Assembly: GCA_009911175.1 (NCBI GenBank)
Contig: QXWX01000001.1
Coordinates: forward strand, 124,001-188,000
Length of the DNA stretch: 64,000 bases
Direction of reading: 5' to 3'
Source of the DNA: Lachnospiraceae bacterium
Lineage (GTDB): Bacteria > Bacillota_A > Clostridia > Lachnospirales > Lachnospiraceae
The position numbers were made by a program, and so were the translations under genes. Positions 8,793-17,163 of this stretch are shown here, piece after piece. Position 1 is the stretch's first letter; every line of letters starts with the position of its first letter. Under the pieces are notes generated by a model. The model searched no databases, was not told the origin of the DNA, and was given only the letters and a program-made list of their open reading frames with translations.

Positions 8793-9782
8793 TTATTTTG
8801 GAAAGCGGATGATAAAGACCGCGCCGCCCTGAGGATGATTCTCCGCGGTCACCACCCCTCCCTGCCGGGTGATGATCGTTCTGCAAAGCGCCAGTCCGAT
8901 GCCGTATCCTGCCGCCCTGGAATTTTTCCCTCTGTAAAAACGATCAAATAAGGAGCACAACTCTATTTCTTCAAACCCTGCTCCATTATCATGAATCGTA
9001 AGCTCCGTATACAGCAGATTGTCTTCACAGGCAATTTCGATCCGCCCCTGGTCGCCGGCGCTTTCCATGCAGTTTTTCAAAATATTCCGGATTGCCTCTG
9101 CCATCCAGTCCGAATCCCCCTGGATCTCAATCCCCTCCGGCACTTCCGTCCGTAATGCAATACTGTGCAGCTCCATCGGGATCAGAAGCGGACGAAGGGC
9201 TGCATCTATCAGCCCTCGAACATCCACTGGTCCGCTTCGGAATACGGCAATGCCTGCGTCCAGACGGGACAATTTTAATAAAGAAGTGATGAGCCAGTCC
9301 ATCTGCGCCAGCAGCTCCTCTGTCTCCTGCAGCAATTCCCTGCGCTCTGTTTCCTCCGGGTTGTTTTCCAGCAATGACAGGATCAGGTTTACGGAGGTCA
9401 GAGGGGTGCGGAGCTGATGGGCAATATCTGCCAGCGAATCAGCAAGATTCTCCTTCTCCTTTTTCAGGGCCGCATTCTGTTCCCGAATGCGCTGTGTCAT
9501 TTTCGTGATCTCGCTGCGCAGGATCGAAAGCTCTCCCTCCTCGGATTCGCTGATAAACAGATAGTCCGCATTGTGCAGCACCAGATCAATCTGCTCTGAA
9601 ATCTCCGCAATACTTCGATACCTCGCTCTGGTAAACACATAGAACAGAATTCCGAATACAAAGGCAGACAAGACGGCAAGCAGCCCTGCCGGCCTGTTAA
9701 TCAGAAATCCCGCTGCTGTAAAAGCCACGGCGATCACGAAAAAGCAAACGACAAACCGCCGGTATTCTTTATTTCGAAGCAT
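8793..9782 (-). CDS. Sensor histidine kinase
   Basis: A 329-residue membrane kinase. Two hydrophobic helices (residues ~9-28 and 31-50) are separated by a very short loop, so no extracellular sensor domain exists; this is the intramembrane-sensing layout typical of kinases paired with ABC exporters. The H-box is DIAHQLRTPLTS, the N-box NILKNCMES, and G-boxes appear as DNGAGF and GYGIGLALC. GGGGGA precedes the ATG at 9782. The gene overlaps the response regulator by 14 bases, so they form one unit. It probably phosphorylates that regulator to switch on the adjacent exporter. Confidence 0.88.
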   Translation of the reverse strand: MLRNKEYRRFVVCFFVIAVAFTAAGFLINRPAGLLAVLSAFVFGILFYVFTRARYRSIAEISEQIDLVLHNADYLFISESEEGELSILRSEITKMTQRIREQNAALKKEKENLADSLADIAHQLRTPLTSVNLILSLLENNPEETERRELLQETEELLAQMDWLITSLLKLSRLDAGIAVFRSGPVDVRGLIDAALRPLLIPMELHSIALRTEVPEGIEIQGDSDWMAEAIRNILKNCMESAGDQGRIEIACEDNLLYTELTIHDNGAGFEEIELCSLFDRFYRGKNSRAAGYGIGLALCRTIITRQGGVVTAENHPQGGAVFIIRFPK

Positions 9783-10455
9783 ACCTGTCCCCCAATCGAT
9801 ATCCAGTCCCGTGAACCGTCAGGATCATCTCCGGGTTGGACGGATCTTCTTCCATCTTCTCCCGAAGACGTTTGATATATACAGTCAGTGTATTGTTTGT
9901 GACGAATTCGCCTGCCGCGTCCCAAAGCTCACCCAGAAGGCGGTCCCTTGTGAGGATTGCTTTCGGATTGCTGACGAACATCAGCAGCAGACGGTATTCC
10001 AGGGCGGACAGTGGGATCTCCCTGCCGTCCTTTTTTACAATACCGGCAGTTGTGTCCACATAGAGCCCGTCCGCTTCATAGACAGTGGAAACACGTTCGC
10101 CCCGCCGCAGAGCTGTCCGTATCCGCGCCACCAGCTCCCTGGGACGGAATGGCTTGGTGATATAGTCGTCCCCTCCCATGTTTAACCCGGTCACTACACT
10201 GGCCTCATCCCCAGAAGCCGTCAAAAAGATCACGGGGATATCCTGCACTTCTTTGATCTCCGTACAGACCGTAAATCCGTTTCCGTCCGGCAGAGAGATA
10301 TCCACCAGCCCCAGATCAAACTTTTGTTTTCCCAGCATGTCGAATGCCTGCTGCCGTGTCGGAGCGTGAGCGACTGTAAAGCCCTCCGCGCTGAGCAGTC
10401 TGGTCAGATTTTTGGCAATCGTCATATCATCTTCTACTAAAAAAATCTGTTTCAA
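9769..10455 (-). CDS. OmpR/PhoB-family response regulator
   Basis: A 228-residue regulator with a receiver domain (FLVEDDMTI acidic pair, LGLVDISLPDG with the phospho-acceptor Asp, LTAS, and TKPFRPREL with the conserved Lys) and a C-terminal winged-helix DNA-binding domain (residues ~130-225, ending VHGTGYRLG). The start is most likely the TTG at 10455: AGGAGG sits 8 bases upstream and the protein then begins MKQIFLVEDD as the family does. A longer in-frame start at 10569 adds an N-terminal stretch unlike any receiver domain. Cognate kinase is immediately downstream. Confidence 0.88.
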   Translation of the reverse strand: MKQIFLVEDDMTIAKNLTRLLSAEGFTVAHAPTRQQAFDMLGKQKFDLGLVDISLPDGNGFTVCTEIKEVQDIPVIFLTASGDEASVVTGLNMGGDDYITKPFRPRELVARIRTALRRGERVSTVYEADGLYVDTTAGIVKKDGREIPLSALEYRLLLMFVSNPKAILTRDRLLGELWDAAGEFVTNNTLTVYIKRLREKMEEDPSNPEMILTVHGTGYRLGDRYASK

Positions 10456-10788
10456 TTTTTTATCCTCCTGAACTGTCAAGCAGAATATGGGACACACCAT
10501 CACCATGCGGCCCTGTGCCTCATATAGCGTTACCGCAAGCACCCGGTCAGTATGTGAACAGTCACCCATATAGCCGCAGTCCGTAGCCTGTTGTCAAATA
10601 ATTCTTGCATTCTCCTCAAGGACATCATATCATATCTTTATGGTTTTCTCAATGAATCACAGAATATGGAGAGGGTCTACCATTGGAACGCTTTAGAAAA
10701 GCAACGGCAGCAGGCACGTCAAGAATTGCGGAAATACTCATTATTTATATTTTGCGTTGAAGAAAGTAAAGTTTATCCGCAAAAAATG

Positions 10789-10817
10789 TTGACATTCCAT
10801 TTTAAGCGTACTATAAT
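10789..10817 (+). promoter_or_regulatory. Consensus sigma-A promoter for rplM-rpsI
   Basis: TTGACA and TATAAT, both perfect, are 17 bases apart; transcription would start near 10824, giving a leader of about 108 bases. The remaining part of 10456-10932 is AT-rich and shows no convincing gene. Confidence 0.9.
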
Positions 10818-10841
10818 ATTACAGCGTGAAAAAGGGAGAAA

Positions 10842-10871
10842 CAGTATACACCAAAGCCCCGGAGTATACTG
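10842..10871 (+). promoter_or_regulatory. Hairpin in the rplM leader, candidate autogenous control site
   Basis: CAGTATAC and GTATACTG form a perfect 8-pair stem around a 14-base C/A-rich loop within the 5' untranslated region. Ribosomal protein L13 leaders with regulatory RNA structure are known in Bacillota (L13 leader), but I cannot confirm that this one matches that consensus. Confidence 0.45.
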
Positions 10872-10932
10872 ATTTCATATAAAAACAGATATCAAAATGA
10901 AAGATTAACAGAAAATAACAGGAGGAACCCCC

Positions 10933-11361
10933 ATGAAAACTTATATGGCTAATCCAGACAAGATTGAAAGAAAATGGTATGTGGTTGACGCTGAAGGCTG
11001 CACATTAGGACGTCTTGCTTCCGAAGTGGCAAAAGTGTTAAGAGGCAAGAATAAGCCGGAATTTACCCCACATGTTGATACAGGCGATTATGTAGTAGTT
11101 GTAAATGCAGAGAAGATAAAAGTAACAGGCAAGAAGCTGCAGCAGAAGATCTATTATAACCATTCCGAATATGTAGGCGGAATGAGAGAGACCACTCTGG
11201 CAGAGATGATGCAGAAGAAGCCTGAGAAGGTAGTGGAACTGGCTGTAAAGGGAATGCTTCCGAAAGGACCTTTGGGAAGGGCAATGATTAAGAAGCTTCA
11301 TGTATATGCTGGTCCGGAGCATGCACAGCAGGCTCAGAAGCCAGAAGCATTGACATTTTAA
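10933..11361 (+). CDS. rplM: 50S ribosomal protein L13
   Basis: A 142-residue protein with the L13 family features [18 protein letters not shown]-proximal KTYMANP, and the conserved [11 protein letters not shown] segment followed by [18 protein letters not shown]13 binds 23S rRNA early in large-subunit assembly. The start is preceded by AGGAGG. It is followed after 26 bases by rpsI in the universal rplM-rpsI arrangement. Length and motifs are normal. Confidence 0.97.
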   Translation: MKTYMANPDKIERKWYVVDAEGCTLGRLASEVAKVLRGKNKPEFTPHVDTGDYVVVVNAEKIKVTGKKLQQKIYYNHSEYVGGMRETTLAEMMQKKPEKVVELAVKGMLPKGPLGRAMIKKLHVYAGPEHAQQAQKPEALTF

Positions 11362-11387
11362 GGAAAGGTTGAAAGGAGGACATTACA

Positions 11388-11780
11388 GTGGCTAATGCAA
11401 AATATTACGGAACAGGAAGAAGAAAAAAATCTATCGCAAGAGTATATCTGGTACCTGGTACAGGTAAGATCACTATAAATAAAAGAGATATCGACGATTA
11501 TCTGAGTCTGGAGACCTTGAAAGTCGTTGTTCGCCAGCCCCTCGTTGCAACAGAAACAACCGACAAGTTTGACGTACTTGTCAATGTACATGGCGGCGGT
11601 TACACAGGACAGGCCGGAGCAATCCGCCACGGTATCTCCCGCGCCCTGCTCGAAGCAGATCCGGAGTACAGGCCGATCCTCAAAAAAGCCGGCTACCTGA
11701 CCCGTGACCCGAGAATGAAAGAAAGAAAGAAGTACGGTCTCAAAGCGGCTCGTCGCGCTCCGCAGTTCAGCAAGCGTTAA
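11388..11780 (+). CDS. rpsI: 30S ribosomal protein S9
   Basis: A 130-residue protein with a GTG start and AAAGGAGG 8 bases upstream. It has [16 protein letters not shown] at the N-terminus and the family C-terminus, APQFSKR, whose terminal Lys-Arg contacts P-site t[22 protein letters not shown] is the core signature. It is translationally grouped with rplM. The accessory region begins immediately after its terminator. Confidence 0.97.
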   Translation: MANAKYYGTGRRKKSIARVYLVPGTGKITINKRDIDDYLSLETLKVVVRQPLVATETTDKFDVLVNVHGGGYTGQAGAIRHGISRALLEADPEYRPILKKAGYLTRDPRMKERKKYGLKAARRAPQFSKR

Positions 11781-11844
11781 TCGGCTGTTCAAACCGTATC
11801 AAAATTGCTCAAAAACCCCGGAAAATCAAATGTTTACGGTTAGG

Positions 11845-11881
11845 CGGTATAGCCCTGATTACAAGGGCTGTACCGTTTTTT
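11845..11881 (+). terminator. Terminator of the rplM-rpsI operon
   Basis: CGGTATAGCCCT pairs with AGGGCTGTACCG (12 pairs, one G-U) around a 7-base loop, followed by six T. It lies 64 bases past rpsI. Confidence 0.88.
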
Positions 11882-11888
11882 CGAGTTC

Positions 11889-12030
11889 CTATGCGCCTAG
11901 CCGTTTCGGTTGCGTGGCAGAAAGGAAATTGATTTCTCCCACAAAATTGAAAACAATATCCACTTTCTGTACCCGTTTCCCGTCCACCTTTTTCGGCACA
12001 TGGACTATGATTTTCTTGATAGATCTCCGC
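11889..12030 (-). pseudogene. C-terminal fragment of a large serine recombinase
   Basis: The minus strand encodes an open frame ending in a stop at 11889 whose residues include IKKIIVHVPKK, KVDIVFNFVGEI and a QPKRLGA end. This resembles the C-terminal DUF4368-type tail of TnpX-like large serine recombinases (KIxVH...xxIDIxFNFIG). The frame has no start and is cut upstream exactly where a repeat element begins (12031). It is therefore the remnant of a transposon that inserted downstream of rpsI. Confidence 0.6.
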
Positions 12031-12196
12031 CTAGTACAATGTTGCATTAATTTTGAAGTAATAAGTGTTCGACGTTCATGTCAATACAAGGCGGAGGAAG
12101 GAGGCGATGCCGGTAGCATCGTTGACTGACTCCAACGCAGTAATGGCATGGACAGCGAGCACTTATTACTCAATTATTAATGCGACATTGTACTAG
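12031..12196 (+). repeat. MITE-like element with ~40-base terminal inverted repeats
   Basis: The element starts CTAGTACAATGTTGCATTAA and ends TTAATGCGACATTGTACTAG. The ends pair as imperfect inverted repeats that extend inwards to AGTAATAAGTG (12031-12070 with 12157-12196). The 166-base interior has no open frame of note. Its right part (about 12087-12196) is homologous to two further copies in inverse orientation at 12193-12285 and 18237-18348. The size and palindromic ends fit a non-autonomous transposable element. Confidence 0.6.
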
Positions 12197-12285
12197 TACA
12201 GCATTGCGTAATTAACGGTGAATTCTGCACCTGCTATTTCTGCCAGTTCTGCGTTGTCGTCAATCAACGATGCCACCGCATCCCT
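12193..12285 (-). repeat. Second copy of the repeat, truncated
   Basis: From CTAGTACAGCATTGCGTAAT to GATGCCACCGCATC this stretch is nearly identical to 18237-18325. It is also an inverted, diverged copy of the right part of 12031-12196, with which it forms a large palindrome centred on CTAG at about 12194. It is broken at about 12285, where MATE transporter sequence begins. Confidence 0.7.
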
Positions 12286-12740
12286 CCGGCCGGCATGATG
12301 ACAAAGCTCTGGAGCCGGATATAGATCACATAAATTCCAGGTGCCACTGCGGACAGTGACAGGAGGATATTGTTCATGCCAAAGGCGAGGACGGAGATCA
12401 GACACTGCGACAGCGCCACCGGAACACCGACTTTAATGATTTCTGCCATCATGCTTCCATCCGGCAGGAATCCTTTCTTCTCGAAACGGACTTCTTTGTT
12501 GAAATGTAAATTCATCCAGAAACCTGCCACCGCTGCTACAGCCTGCGCAATCACAGTCGCATATGCCGCCCCTGCAATCCCCATGGCAGGAAGCCCAAAC
12601 CAGCCAAAGATCATAACAGGGTCAAGCACAATATTTACCACTGCTCCTGTCAGCATGGAAACCATGGTGAGATTTGCCTTTCCGGTCGCCGATAAAAGCC
12701 TCTCCATCATGACCTGATGCTCTCCAGTTAAAGAGATTAT
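12286..12740 (-). pseudogene. MATE efflux transporter fragment
   Basis: About 150 codons of a MATE-family Na+/H+-drug antiporter middle region are readable. They include LLSATGKANLTMVSML, VVNIVLDPVMIFG, GIAGAAYATVIAQ and VGVPVALSQCLISV, with three to four hydrophobic helices. A full MATE protein is about 440-460 residues. Both ends are missing: the 3' part runs into the repeat copy at 12285 and the upstream frame contains sequence (12741-12815) that does not look like MATE. It cannot encode a working transporter. Confidence 0.75.
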
Positions 12741-12839
12741 CGCACAGATTTCGAGACTTGTAAAAACGCTAGGCTTACAGTTAAAGTAACCTTCCCTTAC
12801 CAGCTTCCTGGCCATATCTGAAAATACACGTTTCGATTT

Positions 12840-13718
12840 CTATTCTAACAATTCAGATTTCAATTTTTCAAGCAGTCGTTCGGCAATGGGGGTAAAGATT
12901 TGGTATTTTTTCCAGATTAAATATATCTTTGTTTCAAGCTTCGGCGTGAGGGGACGGAAAACAAGTCCGCTTTCAGGGTTTGTGTCAATCAAATGTTCAA
13001 AGGTCAAAAGATAGCCAAGTCCTTCTTTCACAAAAAGCGATCCGTTATATGATAGCCGAAACGACCCTTCAAGGTGTAATTTATCCATGCTGTTGCCACA
13101 CCATTTGGAAATATCATTGATCCATCCCTGTTCTGAACAAAAAAGAGGGAGTCCAAATAAGTCATCCACGCAGATGGCTTCTTTTTCCGCCAATGGACAG
13201 TTCTCTGGCATAACAACACCCCAAAGATCAGCATGGGGAAAGGTCAAATAATGATATTTCGCAGTATTGGGTTCCTGTGCTAATACGGCAAAGTCAATGA
13301 TACCTTTATCCAGTTTTTCCGTAACTTGTTCCGTGTCGCCGCTGGTGATATGATAACGCAGAGCAGGGTAAGCCTCCTTGAATCTTCTGATTGTGGCAGC
13401 GAGGCATCTAATCTGGTAGGATTCCGCCAGACCGAAGTAAACATCCCCGCCCAGAACATCATCTAAGGTAAGAAATTCCATTGTGATTTTGTCAGCCATT
13501 TTTATCAGGTCTTCTGCCCGTTTTCGAAGCAAAACACCTTCCTCAGTCAACTGTATGCTAAAGCTATGGCGCGTGAACAGTTTTTTCCCAAGCTCATCTT
13601 CAAGCGCTTTTAACTGCTTGGAGAGTGTGGGCTGGGTAACGTGAAGCAGCTCTGCTGCACGGGTCATGTTTTCTTCTCTTGCCACGGCAAGAAAATATTT
13701 CATGGTTCGCAGTTCCAT
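12840..13718 (-). CDS. LysR-family transcriptional regulator
   Basis: A 292-residue regulator: an N-terminal winged helix-turn-helix (residues 1-60, with YFLAVAREENMTRAAELLHVTQPTLSKQ) and a C-terminal periplasmic-binding-like effector domain. It is transcribed away from a three-gene operon (small protein, hydrolase, alcohol dehydrogenase), and the intergenic space contains a perfect LysR-type palindrome at 13744-13763. The arrangement indicates that it controls that operon and itself. The coinducer is unknown; the operon suggests an alcohol, aldehyde or ester. Confidence 0.9.
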   Translation of the reverse strand: MELRTMKYFLAVAREENMTRAAELLHVTQPTLSKQLKALEDELGKKLFTRHSFSIQLTEEGVLLRKRAEDLIKMADKITMEFLTLDDVLGGDVYFGLAESYQIRCLAATIRRFKEAYPALRYHITSGDTEQVTEKLDKGIIDFAVLAQEPNTAKYHYLTFPHADLWGVVMPENCPLAEKEAICVDDLFGLPLFCSEQGWINDISKWCGNSMDKLHLEGSFRLSYNGSLFVKEGLGYLLTFEHLIDTNPESGLVFRPLTPKLETKIYLIWKKYQIFTPIAERLLEKLKSELLE

Positions 13719-13743
13719 TTTGCCCTCCTGTGATATTCCTGAA

Positions 13744-13763
13744 ATTTATATCACGATATAAAT
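13744..13763. promoter_or_regulatory. LysR operator palindrome
   Basis: ATTTATATC-AC-GATATAAAT is a perfect 9-base inverted repeat and contains the T-N11-A core typical of LysR regulators. It lies 25 bases before the divergent lysR start and about 8 bases upstream of the -35 of the plus-strand promoter. Confidence 0.75.
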
Positions 13764-13771
13764 TATAGCCA

Positions 13772-13801
13772 TTAGCAAAATGGAAGTCAAGGGGATATAA
13801 T
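13772..13801 (+). promoter_or_regulatory. Promoter of the hydrolase-alcohol dehydrogenase operon
   Basis: TTAGCA and TATAAT with an 18-base spacer, directly downstream of the LysR palindrome. The weak -35 fits an activator-dependent promoter. Confidence 0.55.
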
Positions 13802-13839
13802 ACAGACATAACAGAAAAGGAGGCGGTCATACGGATGAT

Positions 13840-14043
13840 TTGGTTCAGAATCTAAAGGATGCAGGCTGTAGCGTCCAGACCATTGAGAAGGTTTGCAGAC
13901 TGTATGGTAACGGTCAGGTTCATGATGCGATTAAAACACTGCGGAAACACCGTTGTGGCCTGATGGATAACCTACATGAAAGTCAGGAAAGGGTTGACTG
14001 TCTTGATTTTTTAGTATGGCGGATGGAAAAGGAAAAGCAATAA
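13840..14043 (+). CDS. Small ~67-residue protein of unknown function
   Basis: A soluble, probably helical protein with the readable segment NLKDAGCSVQTIEKV followed by RLYGNGQVHDAIKTLRKHR and a C-terminal LDFLVWRMEKEKQ. AGGAGG is present at 13818-13823 but the spacing to the only in-frame start, TTG 13840, is 16 bases. The well-spaced ATG at 13835 is out of frame. The start may therefore be damaged or non-canonical. Small proteins of this kind accompany LysR/oxidoreductase operons in Lachnospiraceae, as far as I recall; function unknown. Confidence 0.5.
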   Translation: MVQNLKDAGCSVQTIEKVCRLYGNGQVHDAIKTLRKHRCGLMDNLHESQERVDCLDFLVWRMEKEKQ

Positions 14044-14080
14044 TTAAAAAGCAACAAAAAAGAAAGAGAGGCATTACAAA

Positions 14081-15076
14081 GTGGAAAATATTTCAAAACT
14101 GGAATTAACAAAGGAATGGGATAAGACTTTCCTAAAAAGTGAAAAGGTGAACCATCGCAAGGTGACATTTCCTAATCGTTATGGAATTACACTGGCGGCA
14201 GATCTCTATGAGCCGAAAGGGGCAAAAGGGAAGCTGGCTGCGATTGCGGTATGCGGGCCATTTGGCGCAGTAAAAGAGCAGGCAGCCGGACTATATGCGC
14301 AGACGATGGCGGAGCGAGGTTTCCTCACTGTGGCATTTGACCCTTCTTTTACTGGTGAAAGCGGCGGTACACCTCGATACATGGCTTCACCGGATATCAA
14401 TACAGAGGATTTTCAGGCGGCTGTGGATTTCCTTTCTGTACAGGAAAATGTTGACCCTGAGCGTATCGGCATTATCGGAATCTGTGGCTGGGGAGGCATT
14501 GCTCTCAATGCGGCAGCACTGGATACCCGCATTAAAGCAACGGCTGCCTCTACTATGTATGATATGGCCCGTGTTAATGCCAACGGGTATTTTGACGCTG
14601 AGAACTCTGCAGATGCGCGGTATGCAAAAAAGGAGGCCATGAACGCCCAGAGGATCGTGGACTATAAAAACGGCAGCTATGCGCTGGGCGGCGGTGTTGT
14701 CGATCCGCTTCCGGAGGACGCGGCCTTCTTCGTGGCAGATTATCATGATTATTATAAAACAGATCGCGGCTACCATAAGCGCTCTTTAAATTCCAACGGC
14801 GGCTGGAATGTGATCGGCTGTATGTCCTTTATGAACCAGCCCATCCTTCAGTACAGCAATGAGATCCGCGGCGCAGTCCTTATCATGCACGGTGAAAAGG
14901 CACATTCCTGCTATTTCAGCCGTGATGCTTATGACGCAATGGTGAAGGATAACCCTTATACAGATAATAAGGAGTTGCTGATTATCCCGGATGCAGTCCA
15001 TACAGATCTGTATGACGGCGGCAGAAAGGATGCGATTCCATTTGATAAGCTGGAGCAGTTTTTTCGGAAAATGTGA
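14081..15076 (+). CDS. Alpha/beta hydrolase with a cysteine nucleophile elbow
   Basis: A 331-residue hydrolase starting at GTG with GAAAGAGAGG upstream. The fold signatures are the oxyanion region AVCGPFGAVKEQ and the nucleophile elbow IGICGWGG, in which the nucleophile position is Cys rather than Ser, as in dienelactone hydrolase. Late Asp/His candidates are also present (HGEKAHS and PDAVHTDLYD). No signal peptide, so cytoplasmic. It is the middle gene of the LysR-controlled operon and is followed 38 bases later by an alcohol dehydrogenase. Ester or lactone hydrolysis feeding an alcohol/aldehyde conversion is plausible but unproven. Confidence 0.8.
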   Translation: MENISKLELTKEWDKTFLKSEKVNHRKVTFPNRYGITLAADLYEPKGAKGKLAAIAVCGPFGAVKEQAAGLYAQTMAERGFLTVAFDPSFTGESGGTPRYMASPDINTEDFQAAVDFLSVQENVDPERIGIIGICGWGGIALNAAALDTRIKATAASTMYDMARVNANGYFDAENSADARYAKKEAMNAQRIVDYKNGSYALGGGVVDPLPEDAAFFVADYHDYYKTDRGYHKRSLNSNGGWNVIGCMSFMNQPILQYSNEIRGAVLIMHGEKAHSCYFSRDAYDAMVKDNPYTDNKELLIIPDAVHTDLYDGGRKDAIPFDKLEQFFRKM

Positions 15077-15114
15077 GATGACATATATGAGATTAAAATA
15101 CGAGGAGGAAGACG

Positions 15115-16281
15115 ATGTTAGGAAATTTTATATATTGTAACCCGACGAAACTTTATTTTGGCGAGGATTCCCTAGCCAGCCTGAATGAGGAACTGCCGAA
15201 ATACGGACAGAATGTACAGCTTGTGTATGGCGGCGGGTCGATCAAAAAGAATGGCATCTATGACAAAGTCATGGAGATTTTGAAAGCAAATGGAAAAAAT
15301 GTGTTTGAAGATGCAGGCGTCATGCCAAATCCAACGGTACAGAAACTGCAGGAAGGCTGTAAGATTGCCAGGGAGGGTAAGGTAGACCTGATTCTTGCGG
15401 TCGGGGGCGGCTCTGTCTGTGACTATGCAAAAGCAGTTTCCGTATCTGCATACTGTACGGAAGATCCCTGGGAAAAATACTATCTCCAGATGAAGGATGT
15501 GGACAATGAGATCATCCCGGTGGGATGTGTCCTGACAATGGTTGGCACCGGCTCTGAAATGAACGGCGGCGCGGTTATAACGAACCATGAGCAGAAGTTG
15601 AAGATCGGCCATGTATTTGACGAGAGGGTGTATCCGAAATTCTCCATCTTAAATCCGGTATATACCTACACGCTGCCCCGGTATCAGATGGTTGCAGGAA
15701 TCTATGACATCATGAACCATATTACAGAGCAGTATTTCTCCGGGGAGGACGACAATACTTCGGATTATCTGATGGAAGGACTGCTGAGGTCTTTGATCCA
15801 TTCCAGCAGGATTGCCGTGAAGAATCCTACGGATTATGAAGCAAGGAGCAATATCATGTGGATTGCGACATGGGCGTTAAATACCCTGGTGGCGAAAGGA
15901 AAATCTACAGACTGGATGGTGCATATGCTTGGGCAGGCTGTTGCGGCACATACGGATGCAACCCATGGCATGACACTTGCAGCGGTATCCATGGCCTATT
16001 ACCGGTTTGTCTGTCCGTTTGGGCTGGCAAAGTTTAAGAAATTTGCCATGAACGTATGGGGCGTAAATCCGGAAGGAAAAAGTGATGAACAGGTTGCAGC
16101 GGAAGGTCTGCGGAAAATGGAGGCTTATATGGAGGAACTGGGCCTTACAATGCATCTGAAAGAACTTGGGGTAACAGATGAGATGCTTCCGGGGATCGTT
16201 GACAGCACGCTGGTCATGGATGGCGGTTATAAGGTGCCGGATAAGGATGAAATCAGGGAAATTTTAAAGAACAGCTTATAA
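15115..16281 (+). CDS. Iron-containing alcohol dehydrogenase (YqhD/BdhA type)
   Basis: A 388-residue group III alcohol dehydrogenase, AGGAGG 6 bases before the ATG. The NAD(P)-binding GGGSVCDYAKA, the metal-ligand region YDIMNHITEQYF, and the HTDATHGMTLA segment that supplies further metal-binding His residues are all present. Length matches butanol-dehydrogenase-type family members. It interconverts aldehydes and alcohols with a nicotinamide cofactor in the cytoplasm. It is the last gene of the LysR-controlled operon and is closed by a strong terminator. Confidence 0.9.
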   Translation: MLGNFIYCNPTKLYFGEDSLASLNEELPKYGQNVQLVYGGGSIKKNGIYDKVMEILKANGKNVFEDAGVMPNPTVQKLQEGCKIAREGKVDLILAVGGGSVCDYAKAVSVSAYCTEDPWEKYYLQMKDVDNEIIPVGCVLTMVGTGSEMNGGAVITNHEQKLKIGHVFDERVYPKFSILNPVYTYTLPRYQMVAGIYDIMNHITEQYFSGEDDNTSDYLMEGLLRSLIHSSRIAVKNPTDYEARSNIMWIATWALNTLVAKGKSTDWMVHMLGQAVAAHTDATHGMTLAAVSMAYYRFVCPFGLAKFKKFAMNVWGVNPEGKSDEQVAAEGLRKMEAYMEELGLTMHLKELGVTDEMLPGIVDSTLVMDGGYKVPDKDEIREILKNSL

Positions 16282-16314
16282 AAGGCAGCACAAACCAAAG
16301 CGTTATCATGCTGT

Positions 16315-16342
16315 AGCGGGATGCTCTGGCATCCCGCTTTTA
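16315..16342 (+). terminator. Terminator of the alcohol dehydrogenase operon
   Basis: AGCGGGATGC, loop TCTG, GCATCCCGCT: a perfect 10-pair stem followed by TTTAAT. Confidence 0.88.
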
Positions 16343-16396
16343 ATAAGACATTCTGGTGTTGGCAAGAAATAAACATACAATATGGAGCTAATAATT

Positions 16397-16708
16397 ATGC
16401 GCATTTTAGTATTAAACGGAAGCCCCCGTCCAAAGGGCAATACGAAACAGATGGTGGATGCGTTTCGGGAAGGTGCAGAATCAGCAGGACACAGGGTGGA
16501 TGTAATCGATGTATGTAAGAAAAGGATTGCGGGCTGTCTGGCCTGCGAATACTGCCATACAAAGGGAAGCGGAGCCTGCGCGCAGAAAGATGATATGCAG
16601 GAAGTCTATTCCCTGCTGGGGGAGGCAGATATGTTTGTCATTGGCATTTCCTATGACAGCGCGCAGGCAAAACAGGGCAGGGAAAAACGGGACAGCCGGA
16701 GGCATTGA
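16397..16708 (+). pseudogene. NADPH-dependent FMN reductase, truncated
   Basis: The first ~85 residues match flavodoxin-like FMN reductases: MRILVLNGSPRPKGNT is the FMN phosphate loop, and CLACEYCHTKGSGACAQKDDM carries the cysteine pattern of the iron-sulfur-flavoprotein group. Homology stops at about residue 88 (FVIGISYDS), after which the frame runs into unrelated sequence and stops at 16708. Full-length members are about 180 residues. The break joins it to aldo/keto reductase sequence, so a deletion is likely. Confidence 0.7.
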
Positions 16709-16753
16709 AACAATCCCGGCAATAGATACCATTAAATCTGTACGGGGAACGAG

Positions 16754-17152
16754 ATGGAACATCCGGCCCGGTCGATCCAGGCTTGCCTTGATCGGCTGGA
16801 TATTGGCTATGTGGATTTAATGCTTTTGCACAATCCTGATCCGAATGATGTGATCCCGTTTATTCAGGATTTAGGGATCGTGATGCAGGGTTGGTATCCG
16901 CTGGGTGGCAGAGGGCATATGGGAGAGCTGCTTGGCGATTCCGTAATCTCTGAAATAGCCGGAGCGCATGGCGTGTCTTCCGCACAGGTGATTTTACGAT
17001 GGAATCTGCAAAAGGGCGTGGTGGTCATCCCCGGTTCCAGTAATCCCGATCATATCAGGGAAAATACGGAGATATACCATTTCAGCCTGACCGAGGATGA
17101 AATGGCACGAATAGATGCCCTTGACCGGGGCGAAAAACATGATTGGTATTAG
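16754..17152 (+). pseudogene. Aldo/keto reductase with missing N-terminus and internal deletion
   Basis: Readable blocks are RLDIGYVDLMLLHNP (the strand and helix around the catalytic His), then GIVMQGWYPLGGRG, AQVILRWNLQKGVVVIPGSS and the C-terminal NTEIYHFSLTEDEMARID. The TIM-barrel N-terminus with the catalytic Asp/Tyr/Lys is absent. About 60 residues expected between LLHNP and the PLGGRG block are also missing. The frame is open, but it can hardly encode a folded enzyme. Confidence 0.75.
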
Positions 17153-17163
17153 GAGGAATGATT

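Noticed and set aside
10591..10872. A 93-codon plus-strand frame upstream of rplM
   Set aside because: It spans the perfect rplM promoter and the leader hairpin, and its start has no ribosome binding site.
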